64,000 nt of DNA. Source: Dyadobacter sandarakinus. Lineage in GTDB: Bacteria > Bacteroidota > Bacteroidia > Cytophagales > Spirosomataceae. Of this stretch, positions 41,604 through 51,060 are shown one piece after another. The notes beneath the pieces were generated by a model. The model was not told the origin of the DNA. It saw nothing but the letters and a program-made list of their open reading frames with translations, and searched no databases. Each line of letters opens with the position of its first letter. Position 1 is the stretch's first letter. Location of the stretch: assembly GCF_016894445.1 (NCBI RefSeq), contig NZ_CP056775.1:2048001-2112000 (forward strand). Reading direction: 5' to 3'. The position numbers and the translations under genes are program-made.

Positions 41604-43751
41604 ATGTCTAACGTTCCTCATCCCGACGTGGCAGCGGTGGAGCTCGACGAGTTCCGGTACGACAACCGGCTGGTGCGCGACTTTGCCATTGCTACCATCC
41701 TGTTCGGGCTCATCGGCATGCTGGCCGGCTTACTGGCAGCATTCCAGCTGGTATTTCCGGATCTCAACATGGATCTTCCGTATCTCACATTCAGCCGCAT
41801 CCGTCCGCTGCATACCAATGCAGTGATCTTTGCATTCGTCGGAAACGGTTTTTTTACAGGTCTGTACTACTCGGTGCCCCGTGTACTCCGCACGCCGCTG
41901 TGGAGTGACCGGCTCGGACGCTTTCATTTCTGGGCGTGGCAGCTCATCATTGTCGGGGCGGCCATTACCCTGCCCATGGGGCTCACCACCTCCAAGGAAT
42001 ACGCCGAACTGGAATGGCCCTTTGATATCGCGATCGCCGTGGTTTGGGTATCGGCTTTGGTCAATATCGTGATGACTACCCTCAATCGGCGGACCGAGCA
42101 CATCTATGCGGCGGTGTGGTTTTACATAGCGTCTTTTGTAACCGTTGCCATGCTGCATGTGGTCAACAGTGTTGAGCTTCCCATCTCGCTTTTCAAAAGC
42201 TACCCGGTGTATGCAGGAGTACAGGATGCCCTGGTGCAATGGTGGTATGGTCACAATGCGGTGGCTTTTTTCCTGACCACCCCCTACCTCGGGCTGATGT
42301 ATTACTTTTTACCAAAAGCCGCCAACAGGCCTATCTATTCCTACCGGCTCTCCATTGTACACTTCTGGGCGCTCATCTTCATTTACATCTGGGCCGGACC
42401 GCACCACCTGCTGTATACCGCATTGCCCGAGTGGGCACAAACGCTCGGCACGGTCTTCTCCATCATGCTCATTGCACCGAGCTGGGGTGGCATGATGAAC
42501 GGACTGATGACACTGCGGGGAGCCTGGGATAAAGTACGGGAAGATGTTGTACTGAAATTCCTGGTTGTAGCCATTACCGCTTATGGTATGGCCACGTTTG
42601 AAGGCCCCATGCTTTCACTCAAAAATGTGAATGCCATCGCCCACTACACCGACTGGATTGTAGCCCATGTGCACGTTGGCGCATTGGGGTGGAATGGTTT
42701 CCTGACCTTCGGGATCCTTTACTGGCTCTTTCCCCGCTTGTATAACCGAACATTATTTTCTCAAAAGGCTGCCAATTTCCACTTCTGGATCGGCACGCTG
42801 GGGATCATATTCTATACCGTGCCTATGTACTGGGCTGGCTGGGTGCAAAGCTCTATGTGGAAGGAGTTTACGCAGGAAGGTTTACTCAAATACCCTAATT
42901 TTCTTGAAACCGTCACCCAGCTTAAACCCTTGTATTTCCTCCGGGGCGTAGGTGGTACCCTCTACATTATTGGGTTTGCTGTGATGATTTACAACCTATG
43001 GATGACGGCCGCAAAAGGCCGGCTTGTAGCCACAGAATCCGCGCGTGCCATGCCGCTGAAAGCCATCTGGCATGCACCGGCCAATGAATACTGGCACCGC
43101 AGACTCATGGAGCGTAAGCCACTGACCCTTACGGTATTCTCGCTGGTAGCAGTAGCCATCGGCGGAATGATCGAGATGGTACCTACCTTCCTGATTAATT
43201 CCAATGTACCTACCATTGCAAGTGTAAAACCCTATACTCCCCTGGAACTGCAGGGCCGGGACATTTACACCCGTGAAGGCTGCTACGTGTGCCATACTCA
43301 GATGATCCGGCCATTCAGGTCCGAGATTGAGCGTTTTGGGGAATATTCCAAATCAGGCGAGTTCGTGTATGACCACCCGCATCAGTGGGGCTCCAAGCGC
43401 ACCGGGCCCGATCTGCACCGCATTGGCAGCAAGTACCCTGACTCCTGGCATTACAACCACATGGAAGATCCCGCAAGCATGTCGCCAGGCTCCATCATGC
43501 CGCGGTACGGCTGGCTGCTCGAAAATGAGCTCGATACCACCAACACAAAAGCGAAGATCAAGGCTATGCAAACACTCGGGGTACCTTACGCCGAAGGCTA
43601 TGAAAACATCGCCAACCAGGACCTGCAGAAACAGGCTCGCGAAATCCAGACCCGGCTGAAACAAAGCGGCATCAGAACATCCCAAAACAAAGAAATCATC
43701 GCCCTCATTGCCTATATGCAAAGGCTGGGGACGGATGTGAGGAATAAGTGA
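41604..43751 (+). CDS. ccoNO: cbb3 cytochrome c oxidase subunits I and II fused (CcoNO)
   Basis: 715 residues. Residues about 1-480 are the CcoN barrel of 12 helices with haem and CuB histidines in RPLHTNAVIFAF, WWYGHNAVAFF, GPHHLLYTALPEW and HYTDWIVAHVHVGALGWNGF. A linker with one membrane helix (TLTVFSLVAVAIGGMIEMVP) joins it to CcoO, whose haem c site is GCYVCHTQMIRP (about 557-568), with the axial Met in PGSIMPRYGW. This N-O fusion is common in Bacteroidetes. High-affinity terminal oxidase reducing O2 and pumping protons. Confidence 0.96.
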   Translation: MSNVPHPDVAAVELDEFRYDNRLVRDFAIATILFGLIGMLAGLLAAFQLVFPDLNMDLPYLTFSRIRPLHTNAVIFAFVGNGFFTGLYYSVPRVLRTPLWSDRLGRFHFWAWQLIIVGAAITLPMGLTTSKEYAELEWPFDIAIAVVWVSALVNIVMTTLNRRTEHIYAAVWFYIASFVTVAMLHVVNSVELPISLFKSYPVYAGVQDALVQWWYGHNAVAFFLTTPYLGLMYYFLPKAANRPIYSYRLSIVHFWALIFIYIWAGPHHLLYTALPEWAQTLGTVFSIMLIAPSWGGMMNGLMTLRGAWDKVREDVVLKFLVVAITAYGMATFEGPMLSLKNVNAIAHYTDWIVAHVHVGALGWNGFLTFGILYWLFPRLYNRTLFSQKAANFHFWIGTLGIIFYTVPMYWAGWVQSSMWKEFTQEGLLKYPNFLETVTQLKPLYFLRGVGGTLYIIGFAVMIYNLWMTAAKGRLVATESARAMPLKAIWHAPANEYWHRRLMERKPLTLTVFSLVAVAIGGMIEMVPTFLINSNVPTIASVKPYTPLELQGRDIYTREGCYVCHTQMIRPFRSEIERFGEYSKSGEFVYDHPHQWGSKRTGPDLHRIGSKYPDSWHYNHMEDPASMSPGSIMPRYGWLLENELDTTNTKAKIKAMQTLGVPYAEGYENIANQDLQKQAREIQTRLKQSGIRTSQNKEIIALIAYMQRLGTDVRNK

Positions 43752-43801
43752 GGGAGTTGTTTAGTGAGTTAGTTAGTGAGTTAGCGAGTGAGTGAGGGTG
43801 T

Positions 43802-44482
43802 GAGTGAGTGAGTTTTGAATGACTGAATGACTGAATGACCGAATGATTATGTGGTTGAGTGGTTGAGTAGTTGTTCTCCCGTTCACACCTCCCCTTGTCA
43901 CCCTGAGCGGACCGGGCCGCCGGGCGGTCGAAGGGCGGATGTGGTACCGAAGACGTTCGAAGGGAGAATTTACAACTACGCTGGCCGTAAGAGCGCCGTG
44001 GCGAGGGCACCCGCCCTTCGACTGCGCTCAGGGTGACAAAGGCGAAGGTAGTGTTAACCGCCCGACTTGGTTGATGCCGCATCTGCCCTTCGACCGCCCG
44101 GCGGCCCGGTACGCTCAGGGTGACAAAGGTGGGGTGGTGTTCACGGACGAACGTTGTGGCTGCCGCATCTACCCTTCGACCGCTCGGCGGCCCGGTCCGC
44201 TCAGGGTGACAAAGGTGGAGTGGTGTTCACGGACGAACGTTGTGGGTGCCGCATCTACCCTTCGACCGCCGCGGCGGCCCGGTCCGCTCAGGGTGACAAA
44301 AGTGGAGTGGTGTTCACGGACGAACGTTGTGGGTGCCGCATCTACCCTTCGACCGCCGCGGCGGCCCGGTCCGCTCAGGGTGACAAGGGAGTAGCAACAC
44401 CTTTCAATCATTCAATCATTCAAAACTCAACCACTCAACCATTCGGTCATTCAGTCATTCAATCATTCAAAACTCACTCACT
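43802..44482. repeat. Long inverted repeat within the cco operon
   Basis: Arms 43802-43868 and 44425-44482 are reverse complements apart from a 7-base insertion and a couple of mismatches. Inside them, 43895-43936 (CTTGTCACCCTGAGCG... start) mirrors 44344-44387. The transcript could form a very long hairpin with a roughly 400-base head. Confidence 0.75.
44075..44386 (+). repeat. Tandem repeat, 86-87 bp unit, about 3.6 copies
   Basis: Units begin TGCCGCATCT at 44075, 44161, 44247 and 44334 (last partial). Each holds CCTTCGACCG, a GC-rich palindromic stretch, CGCTCAGGGTGACAAA and GTTCACGGACGAACGTTG. The units are nearly identical, so they arose recently. Confidence 0.9.
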
Positions 44483-44617
44483 AACTCAATAACTCCCAAT
44501 TCAATCATTCAGTCATTCAATCATTCAAAACTCACTCCCTCACTCCCTCACTAACTCACAACTCAATCACTCAATCATTCAATCATTCAGTCATTCAATC
44601 ATTAACAACTCCACTCC

Positions 44618-45637
44618 ATGAAATTCAAAACCTACCTCGAAACCATTGCGGGTGTTGAAATTTTTCCGCTGATATCATTGATTATCTTCTTTGCCTTCTT
44701 CCTTGGTTTGCTCGTCTACATCTTTGCGCTCGATAAGAAGGCTCTGCTGAATATGAAGAACCTGCCTTTGCAGGATGGCAGCATTGGTAAAACCCTTTTC
44801 ATTCTTCTTCTCAGCGGCCTTATGCCGGCATTGGCGGAGGAAGAAGCCCCGGTAACCCGGGCAGTGAGCGGTACCGACCTGATTCTTTATGTGCTGCTGG
44901 CAGCACTTGGGCTGGTGATCATCCAGCTGGTTATCCTCCTCGTCAATGCGCTGGCTACCTACCGGAAATTCAGGGCACTTACCACGCCCGAGCCGTCCAG
45001 AGCAGTTTTCAGTGAATACTGGTGGAGAAAGTTCCGGGGCGTGGCGGTGCCTTTGCAGGATGAAAAAAGCATTGTCATTGAAGGGCATGACTACGACGGC
45101 ATTACAGAACTCGACAACCGCATGCCGCCCTGGCTGCAGTTCCTGTTTCTGAGCACCATCGTGTTTGCAATCGCTTATGCGACCTACTACTTCAGCGGGC
45201 TGGGCGACATGCAGCTGGCCGAGCTGGACAAGGAAGTGGCACAGGCGGAGCTGGATAAAAAAAGCTACATGGAAAAAGTGGGCGCCAGTCTGGACGAGAG
45301 CAGCGTAACCCTGCTTACCGACAAGGCCGGTGTTGAAGCTGGCAAAGCCATTTTCCAGGAAAAATGTACTGCCTGCCATGGTGCCGAAGCTGGGGGCGGC
45401 GTAGGTCCCAACCTGACAGACCCCTACTGGCTGCACGGTTCCGGCATCCGCAACCTCTTCAAAGTCATCAAGTACGGAGTGCCCGAAAAAGGCATGATAG
45501 CCTGGGAGAAACAACTGTCCCCGGTGGATATTCAGAAAGTCGCCAGCTATGTACTTTCCATCCAGGGCACCAAACCTGCAAATGCCAAGGAGCCGCAGGG
45601 CGACATGGCTACCGAAAGTCCCGTAGCTGTAAAATAA
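44618..45637 (+). CDS. ccoP: cbb3 oxidase cytochrome c subunit CcoP with CcoQ-like N terminus
   Basis: 339 residues. Residues 1-50 (VEIFPLISLIIFFAFFLGLL, then ALDKKALLNMKNLPL) match free-standing CcoQ of Bacteroidetes, so CcoQ appears fused in front. Further helices at 85-110 (LILYVLLAALGLVIIQLVIL) and 170-190. One haem c site CTACH (about 249-253) followed by GVGPNLTDPYWLHG. CcoP normally has two haems; a single one is usual in this phylum. Start placed at the ATG following the repeat spacer. Confidence 0.92.
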   Translation: MKFKTYLETIAGVEIFPLISLIIFFAFFLGLLVYIFALDKKALLNMKNLPLQDGSIGKTLFILLLSGLMPALAEEEAPVTRAVSGTDLILYVLLAALGLVIIQLVILLVNALATYRKFRALTTPEPSRAVFSEYWWRKFRGVAVPLQDEKSIVIEGHDYDGITELDNRMPPWLQFLFLSTIVFAIAYATYYFSGLGDMQLAELDKEVAQAELDKKSYMEKVGASLDESSVTLLTDKAGVEAGKAIFQEKCTACHGAEAGGGVGPNLTDPYWLHGSGIRNLFKVIKYGVPEKGMIAWEKQLSPVDIQKVASYVLSIQGTKPANAKEPQGDMATESPVAVK

Positions 45638-45658
45638 AAAGATCAGAAAAGCACAAGG

Positions 45659-47089
45659 ATGATGAGCGAATTTTCCGCTGCCGGCCGGGCGCAAACTCCT
45701 GACAAGGACGCTTTCCGCGATACCTTCAATGCCGTCAATGATACAGGCGGGCGTGTGTGGTTTTATCCCCAGCAACCTGCGGGCAAATGGCACCGGCGCA
45801 GGGCTGTGTTTGCGGCGTTTGCGCTCGGGCTCCTTTTTGCGGGTCCCTTTATCAAAGTTGGCGGGCAGCCCCTGCTCCTCTTCCAGGTGCTCGAACGCAA
45901 GTTCATCATTTTCGGCATTTTCATCGGGCCGCAGGATTATTGGCTGTTTGGGCTTGCCATGCTTTGCTTCATGGTGTTCATCGTGCTGTTCACTGCCGTA
46001 TTCGGCCGCCTGTGGTGTGGCTGGGCCTGCCCGCAGACGGTGTTCATGGAAATGGTTTTCCGTAAAATCGAATACGCGATTGAAGGCAATCCGAGTGCCC
46101 GGAAACGCCTGGACAATGGTCCCTGGACCCGAGAGAAGATTGGAAAGAAAGCATTGAAATACACCACGTTTGCATTATTGTCATTTATCATTGCCAACCT
46201 GCTCCTCGCCTATATACTGGGAGCTGATGCCTTACTGCAGATTGTGCGGGAGCCGCTTGCCGATCATGCCGCATTGTTCGGCAGCCTGGCGTTTTTCTCG
46301 GCCGTATTCTGCTTTAACTTTTCATGGCTGCGCGACCAGGCTTGTACCGTGGTATGCCCGTACGGGAGGCTGCAGAGTGTGCTGCTCGACAAAAATTCCA
46401 TCAGTGTCGCCTATGATCACGGCCGGGGTGAACCGAGGGAAAAATGGCGGAAAAATGTGACCCGGACATCCGGTGACTGCATTGACTGTCACCAGTGCGT
46501 AGCCGTATGTCCCACAGGCATCGACATCCGGAATGGTCTGCAGATGGAATGCGTCAACTGTACAGCCTGCATCGATGCCTGCGACCATATCATGGCCAAA
46601 ACAGGTCAGCCCGCAGGTTTGATCCGGTACACTTCGGAAAATGCGATTGAGAAGAAAACCAACCAGCTTTTCACGCCTCGCATTGCCGGTTACCTGGCTG
46701 TCCTGATCTTATTATGGGGCGGATTTGCATATCTGATCGCCACCCGGGATCATACCCAGACCACCCTCTTCCGGGCACCGGGCACAGGGTACATGATTGA
46801 TCCAGATGGAACCATCAGCAACCTTTATACCTTCAAGATTTTTAACAAAACCAACCAGGAACTCCGTCCGGAAATCAGGCTCGGTGAGGGCAACGGAAAA
46901 CTCACCATCGTGGGCCAGTCCGCGCTATACCTTCCGCCAGCCGGGATGGCAGAGGGTTCATTGTTCATTACCATGCCGGCTTCTGCATTCAGCAGGCGCA
47001 AAAACACGGTCCACCTTTCGGTTTATGTAAATAAAAAGAAAACAGAAAGTTTCCGGACAACTTTCATTGCGCCGGAAGGTCCACTATAA
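45659..47089 (+). CDS. ccoG: Ferredoxin-like cbb3 maturation protein CcoG
   Basis: 476 residues. Membrane protein with five or so helices and polyferredoxin cysteines: CGWACPQTVFMEM, CTVVCPYGR, CIDCHQCVAVCPTGID and CVNCTACIDACDHIM. The C-terminal 120 residues form an Ig-like FixG domain. Reduces copper for oxidase assembly in related systems. Starts 21 bases after ccoP; a second ATG lies one codon in. Confidence 0.94.
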   Translation: MMSEFSAAGRAQTPDKDAFRDTFNAVNDTGGRVWFYPQQPAGKWHRRRAVFAAFALGLLFAGPFIKVGGQPLLLFQVLERKFIIFGIFIGPQDYWLFGLAMLCFMVFIVLFTAVFGRLWCGWACPQTVFMEMVFRKIEYAIEGNPSARKRLDNGPWTREKIGKKALKYTTFALLSFIIANLLLAYILGADALLQIVREPLADHAALFGSLAFFSAVFCFNFSWLRDQACTVVCPYGRLQSVLLDKNSISVAYDHGRGEPREKWRKNVTRTSGDCIDCHQCVAVCPTGIDIRNGLQMECVNCTACIDACDHIMAKTGQPAGLIRYTSENAIEKKTNQLFTPRIAGYLAVLILLWGGFAYLIATRDHTQTTLFRAPGTGYMIDPDGTISNLYTFKIFNKTNQELRPEIRLGEGNGKLTIVGQSALYLPPAGMAEGSLFITMPASAFSRRKNTVHLSVYVNKKKTESFRTTFIAPEGPL

Positions 47090-47102
47090 AACAGCAGAAA
47101 TC

Positions 47103-47549
47103 ATGAAAATCAATTGGGGAACAGGCATTGCGGGTATGTACCTGAGCTTTGTTGTAATGATTGTGGTGCTCGTGAGCATGAGCGCCGCCGAAAAGATCGA
47201 CCTGGCCACGGACAAGTACTATGAGGAAGAACTGCATTTTCAGGATCGTATTGACAAAGGCGAGCGCGCCAGGCTCCTGCCGCAGCCACTGAGCTGGCAG
47301 GTTACCAGAGAAAAATTAACAATAGCTTTCCCGGATCAGTTTGCCGGCTCGGTCATCCAGGGAAAGATCAGCCTGTACTGTCCTTCCGATAAGCACAATG
47401 ACCGCAGCTTTGCGATTCAGGCCGAAAAAAGCAGGCAGGTTGTGGCGCTGGACCAGGTACCTGCCGGCCGCTACAAGTTGCAGATCGACTGGCAGGCCGG
47501 CGGTACCTCCTACTGGAATGAAGGAGTAATTACTCTCAGCAAAAAATAA
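47103..47549 (+). CDS. ccoH: FixH/CcoH-family protein
   Basis: 148 residues from ATG 47103 (the open frame extends to 47067 inside ccoG without support). One N-terminal membrane helix (IAGMYLSFVVMIVVLVSMSA), then DLATDKYYEEELHFQDRIDK, the FixH signature, and a beta-rich domain. Oxidase assembly factor; order ccoG-ccoH is standard. Confidence 0.9.
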   Translation: MKINWGTGIAGMYLSFVVMIVVLVSMSAAEKIDLATDKYYEEELHFQDRIDKGERARLLPQPLSWQVTREKLTIAFPDQFAGSVIQGKISLYCPSDKHNDRSFAIQAEKSRQVVALDQVPAGRYKLQIDWQAGGTSYWNEGVITLSKK

Positions 47550-47553
47550 TCAG

Positions 47554-48255
47554 GTGGGGCCGGTACTTCCATATCTCGCGCTCAGCATGGGGATGATGAG
47601 CAGCCTGCATTGTGTAGGCATGTGCGGCCCCATTGCGCTTGCATTATCCGCCGGACCCGGGAGCAGGCGGCAGCAGCTGGCACGTATCAGCATTTACAAT
47701 CTCGGACGGGCCAGCTCTTACGCCATCCTGGGCCTGGTGGCCGGCACGCTGGGAGCGTCGCTGGCCTGGGCAGGTACACTCCGGTTTTTGTCGGCCGGCG
47801 CGGGCATGTGCATGCTTGCCTACGTGCTCTGGCCTGCCTGGCTGAGCCACGGTTTACGGCTGCCTGTGTGGTGGACGCGCTGTATTTCAGGGGTGAAAAA
47901 ACAAATGGGAGCGTACCTGCAAAAGCCCGGCCCGGCAGCCCGCTTCCTCCTGGGGCTGCTCAACGGACTTGTTCCCTGCGGCATGGTATACATGGCCCTG
48001 CTGAGCGCATTGTCTACCGGCAATGCATTTTCGGGCGGTATTTTCATGTTTTTGTTTGGACTTGGTACTATCCCAGCCATGCTGGCAGCCGGGCTGGTGC
48101 GGGAGCGGCTTTCACCGGTACTGCGCAGGCACGCCGGTAAGCTGACGCCCATACTGCTCCTGGTAGCCGGCAGCTTGCTGATCCTGCGCAGTGTTGCTAC
48201 TGTACTTCCGGATGCCGTGGCACAGCATCCCGCCCTCATGACGATCTGCAGGTAA
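47554..48255 (+). CDS. SafE/DsbD-like membrane protein of the cco cluster
   Basis: 233 residues from GTG 47554, 4 bases after ccoH; no nearer ATG keeps the first helix. About six membrane helices in two inverted halves with SSLHCVGMCGPIALALS (about 13-28) and LLNGLVPCGMVYMALLS (about 138-154), each bearing the cysteines typical of the TauE/SafE-annotated proteins found in cbb3 clusters. Possibly a copper or thiol transporter for oxidase maturation. Confidence 0.85.
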   Translation: MGPVLPYLALSMGMMSSLHCVGMCGPIALALSAGPGSRRQQLARISIYNLGRASSYAILGLVAGTLGASLAWAGTLRFLSAGAGMCMLAYVLWPAWLSHGLRLPVWWTRCISGVKKQMGAYLQKPGPAARFLLGLLNGLVPCGMVYMALLSALSTGNAFSGGIFMFLFGLGTIPAMLAAGLVRERLSPVLRRHAGKLTPILLLVAGSLLILRSVATVLPDAVAQHPALMTICR

Positions 48256-48278
48256 GCGGCCAAAGTAAGTTTCAGATA

Positions 48279-48290
48279 TGACTTTCGTCA
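48279..48290. promoter_or_regulatory. TGAC-N4-GTCA palindrome upstream of hemN
   Basis: ATGACTTTCGTCAT (48278-48291) is a perfect 5+5 palindrome 61 bases before the hemN start. Confidence 0.65.
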
Positions 48291-48350
48291 TGTTTTGTAA
48301 ATGGCGGCACCAGTAGTTTTGGTTGATTATCAAGCCAATCTTTCTACGTC

Positions 48351-49715
48351 ATGGACAAGGACCTGCTGTTCAAATACAATATTCCCGGACCGCGCTATAC
48401 AAGCTACCCTACTGTACCCTACTGGCAGAAAACCCCGCCGGATCCGCTGCGATGGACTGAGATGGTACGGGAAACGTTCCACATTTCCAATGCAGCCGAA
48501 GGGATCAGCGTATACATACACCTGCCATTCTGCGAAAGTCTGTGTACCTACTGCGGCTGCAATACGCGCATCACCACCAACCATGCCGTGGAGAGCCGGT
48601 ACGTTCAGGCCGTACTTGCAGAGTGGAACATGTACCTTCAGCGTTTTGGTGGAGTAAAGCCGGTGATCCGCGAATTGCACCTCGGCGGCGGAACGCCCAC
48701 CTTTTTCAGTCCTGAAAACCTGGCCGTGCTTGTCAACGGAATTTTGCAGCATGCCGAGGTACCCTCCCAGCATTCCTTCGGGTTTGAGGCGCATCCGGGC
48801 AATACCACCGGGGCGCATTTGCAAACACTATATGACCTGGGTTTTCGCCGGATCAGCATTGGCGTGCAGGATTTCAACCCCATTGTTCTGGCCCTGATCA
48901 ATCGCCACCAGACCTATGAGCAGGTATGCGACCTAACCCGGCAGGCACGCGAAATCGGTTATACTTCTGTGAACTTTGATATTGTATATGGTTTGCCCCA
49001 GCAAAAAACCTGCTATATGATGCAGACCATGCTGCGGGTGATCCAGCTGCGGCCCGACCGCATTGCATTTTACAGCTATGCACACGTACCCTGGATCAAA
49101 CCGGGTCAGCGGAGCTATACCGAAAATGACCTTCCCGATGCCGAAAAAAAGATGGCGATCTATGAAACCGGACGCAATGCGCTGGAACTCGCCGGGTACC
49201 ACGATATTGGCATGGACCATTTCGCACGTTCCACTGACCCGCTTTACGAGGCACAGCAAACCGGTACGCTTCACCGCAACTTCATGGGCTACACCGAGCG
49301 GAGCACGCGGCTGCTGATCGGACTGGGCGCTTCCGCAATCAGCGATACATGGAGCGGGTTTTCCCAAAATGAAAAGAAAGTAGAAGACTATTACCGCCGC
49401 ATTGCAGAAGGCATGCTGCCTGCATTCAGAGGACATGAGCTTACCGGTGAAGACCTCGTGCTGCGACGCCGTATTCTTCAGCTGATGACCCGGTTCGAAA
49501 CAAGCTGGCGGAATACCGGCGAAACTTGCGACGGTCTGTATGCAGCCCTGGAACGGCTGTCGGAAATGGAGGAAGACGGGCTGTTGGAAATTACACCTTA
49601 CTGCCTGAAAGTGACCGAAAAAGGCCGGCCTTTTGTCCGGAATGTGTGTATGGCATTTGACGCACGCTTGTGGAAAGACCTTCCCCAGACCACCCTTTTC
49701 AGCCAGACGATTTAA
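48351..49715 (+). CDS. hemN: Oxygen-independent coproporphyrinogen III oxidase
   Basis: 454 residues. Radical SAM enzyme converting coproporphyrinogen III to protoporphyrinogen IX without oxygen. HLPFCESLCTYCGCNTRI (about 62-79) carries the 4Fe-4S cysteines plus the fourth Cys of true HemN; LHLGGGTPTFFSP and SIGVQDFNPIVLALINRHQT follow; C-terminal HemN domain present. Supplies haem when oxygen is scarce, fitting its place behind the cco genes. Confidence 0.95.
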   Translation: MDKDLLFKYNIPGPRYTSYPTVPYWQKTPPDPLRWTEMVRETFHISNAAEGISVYIHLPFCESLCTYCGCNTRITTNHAVESRYVQAVLAEWNMYLQRFGGVKPVIRELHLGGGTPTFFSPENLAVLVNGILQHAEVPSQHSFGFEAHPGNTTGAHLQTLYDLGFRRISIGVQDFNPIVLALINRHQTYEQVCDLTRQAREIGYTSVNFDIVYGLPQQKTCYMMQTMLRVIQLRPDRIAFYSYAHVPWIKPGQRSYTENDLPDAEKKMAIYETGRNALELAGYHDIGMDHFARSTDPLYEAQQTGTLHRNFMGYTERSTRLLIGLGASAISDTWSGFSQNEKKVEDYYRRIAEGMLPAFRGHELTGEDLVLRRRILQLMTRFETSWRNTGETCDGLYAALERLSEMEEDGLLEITPYCLKVTEKGRPFVRNVCMAFDARLWKDLPQTTLFSQTI

Positions 49716-49758
49716 CCGGTGCCTTGTTGCGCTGCTCACCTATGTCCTGTACCTTGGT

Positions 49759-51021
49759 ATGTTTGATACAGATATTTTAATACATACGCAGGTGATGACA
49801 CGGCATATTGAAATGCTCGACGCACTTTTCAAGCATGCGACGGAGGGTATTGTAGTGGTAAACAAGGCTGGCACCATTGTCATGCTGAACCCCAAGGCCA
49901 GGGAGCTTTTTGGCTACCGGGATACCGAGCTGATCGGCAGGAAAATAGAAACGCTTATTCCAGGCCGCTTTGCCGAACGCCACGTCAGCTACCGGGACCA
50001 TTACCTGGAAGCACCCAGGGCTCGGGGCATGGGGCATGCTATGGACCTTTTTGCGCGCCGGCAGGATGGCAGCGAGTTTCCGGTAGAGGTTAGTCTGAGT
50101 CCTTTTAAGACCAGTGACGGCGAATTCGTGGTGAGTTTTGTCATTGATATTACTGAAAGAAAAAAACAGGAAAACCGCATTATTGAGGCCAACCTGGAAA
50201 TTCAGAAGCTCAATGCCGAGCTGGAAGAGCGTGTCGCCCGCCGGACCCAGGAGCTGGCGCAGGCGATCAGGCGCGTGGAGCTGTCGCAGGAAGAGGTGAT
50301 CCGGGCCTTACAGAAGGAGCGCGAGCTGAACCACATGAAAAGTCAGTTTGTAACCATTGCCTCGCACGAATTCCGTACACCGCTGGCAACCATCCTGTCG
50401 TCGGCCTCGCTGATCGGCCGGTACTCCCGGACGGAGGACGAAGAAAAACGGCAGAAGCACGTCCGTCGGATCAAAAGCACCGTCACCAACCTTACCGAGA
50501 TCCTCAATGACTTTCTTTCCATCGGCAAGCTTGAAGAAGGCCGCGTACACAGTGTGCCGGTGCTGACGCACCTTCAGGAATTCTGCGAGGGCCTGATCGA
50601 AGAGATCAGGGGATTGTGCAAGGAGGGTCAGCAGCTGCATTTCGAGTACCTAGGAAATGCAGAAGTGTGGCTTGACAAGCAGCTTTTACGCAATGTGCTG
50701 TTCAATCTTTTATCCAATGCAATCAAGTACTCCCTGCCCGGCAAGCCCATTTTTTTACGGGTCAATGTGACGCCCGGATACGTCGGCATGGAGGTGCAGG
50801 ACTATGGCATTGGTATTCCGGTTCAGGATCAGCAGCATGTTTTTGACCGCTTTTTTCGTGCCAACAATGCGGGTAACATTCAGGGTACCGGCCTCGGGCT
50901 CAACATTGTCCAGAACTATATCAGCCTGATGGGCGGAGAAGTAACCTTCACCAGTCAGGCAGGCAGCGGAACGGTTTTCAGGATCAATTTGCCCAATCAT
51001 AATCCCCGGCCTGCTGCCTGA
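49759..51021 (+). CDS. PAS-domain sensor histidine kinase
   Basis: 420 residues from ATG 49759; the open frame begins inside hemN at 49633 but the extra part has no features, and ATG 49795 is also possible. PAS domain about 15-125 (ATEGIVVVNKAGTIVMLNPK), coiled coil about 135-195, HisKA helix ASHEFRTPLATILSSASLI (His about 204), HATPase (NVLFNLLSNAIKYSLPGKP, GIGIPVQDQQHVFDRFFRAN, GTGLGLNIV). No membrane segment: cytoplasmic. Probably the partner of the receiver-CRP protein 39 bases downstream. Sensed signal unknown; no haem-binding motif stands out in the PAS region. Confidence 0.9.
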   Translation: MFDTDILIHTQVMTRHIEMLDALFKHATEGIVVVNKAGTIVMLNPKARELFGYRDTELIGRKIETLIPGRFAERHVSYRDHYLEAPRARGMGHAMDLFARRQDGSEFPVEVSLSPFKTSDGEFVVSFVIDITERKKQENRIIEANLEIQKLNAELEERVARRTQELAQAIRRVELSQEEVIRALQKERELNHMKSQFVTIASHEFRTPLATILSSASLIGRYSRTEDEEKRQKHVRRIKSTVTNLTEILNDFLSIGKLEEGRVHSVPVLTHLQEFCEGLIEEIRGLCKEGQQLHFEYLGNAEVWLDKQLLRNVLFNLLSNAIKYSLPGKPIFLRVNVTPGYVGMEVQDYGIGIPVQDQQHVFDRFFRANNAGNIQGTGLGLNIVQNYISLMGGEVTFTSQAGSGTVFRINLPNHNPRPAA

Positions 51022-51060
51022 TACAGGCCGGAACTAACCCAGTGCATTCAGTAAATTACC

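Larger units (their letters stand above)
43752..44617. repeat. Repeat-filled spacer between ccoNO and ccoP
   Basis: 866 bases without a real gene. Simple repeats of GAGTGAGTTA and TGAATGAC type occupy 43752-43870; their reverse complements (CATTCAATCATT, ACTCACTCA) occupy 44400-44610. The centre holds seven runs related to CCTTCGACNGCNCGG...CGCTCAGGGTGACA in both orientations. Frames that stay open across the repeats (43939-44394, 44154-44492) are low-complexity and not genes. Confidence 0.9.

Noticed and set aside
44075..44386. Possible CRISPR array in the spacer
   Set aside because: Units are contiguous near-identical 86-87 bp repeats with no unique spacers, and no cas genes are nearby.
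43939..44492. Open frames of 112 and 151 codons across the cco spacer
   Set aside because: They consist of the translated 86-bp tandem repeat; open frames follow from the repeat length and composition, with no family features.
44675..45793. 372-codon frame antisense to ccoP
   Set aside because: Shadow of a gene with clear haem and membrane motifs.
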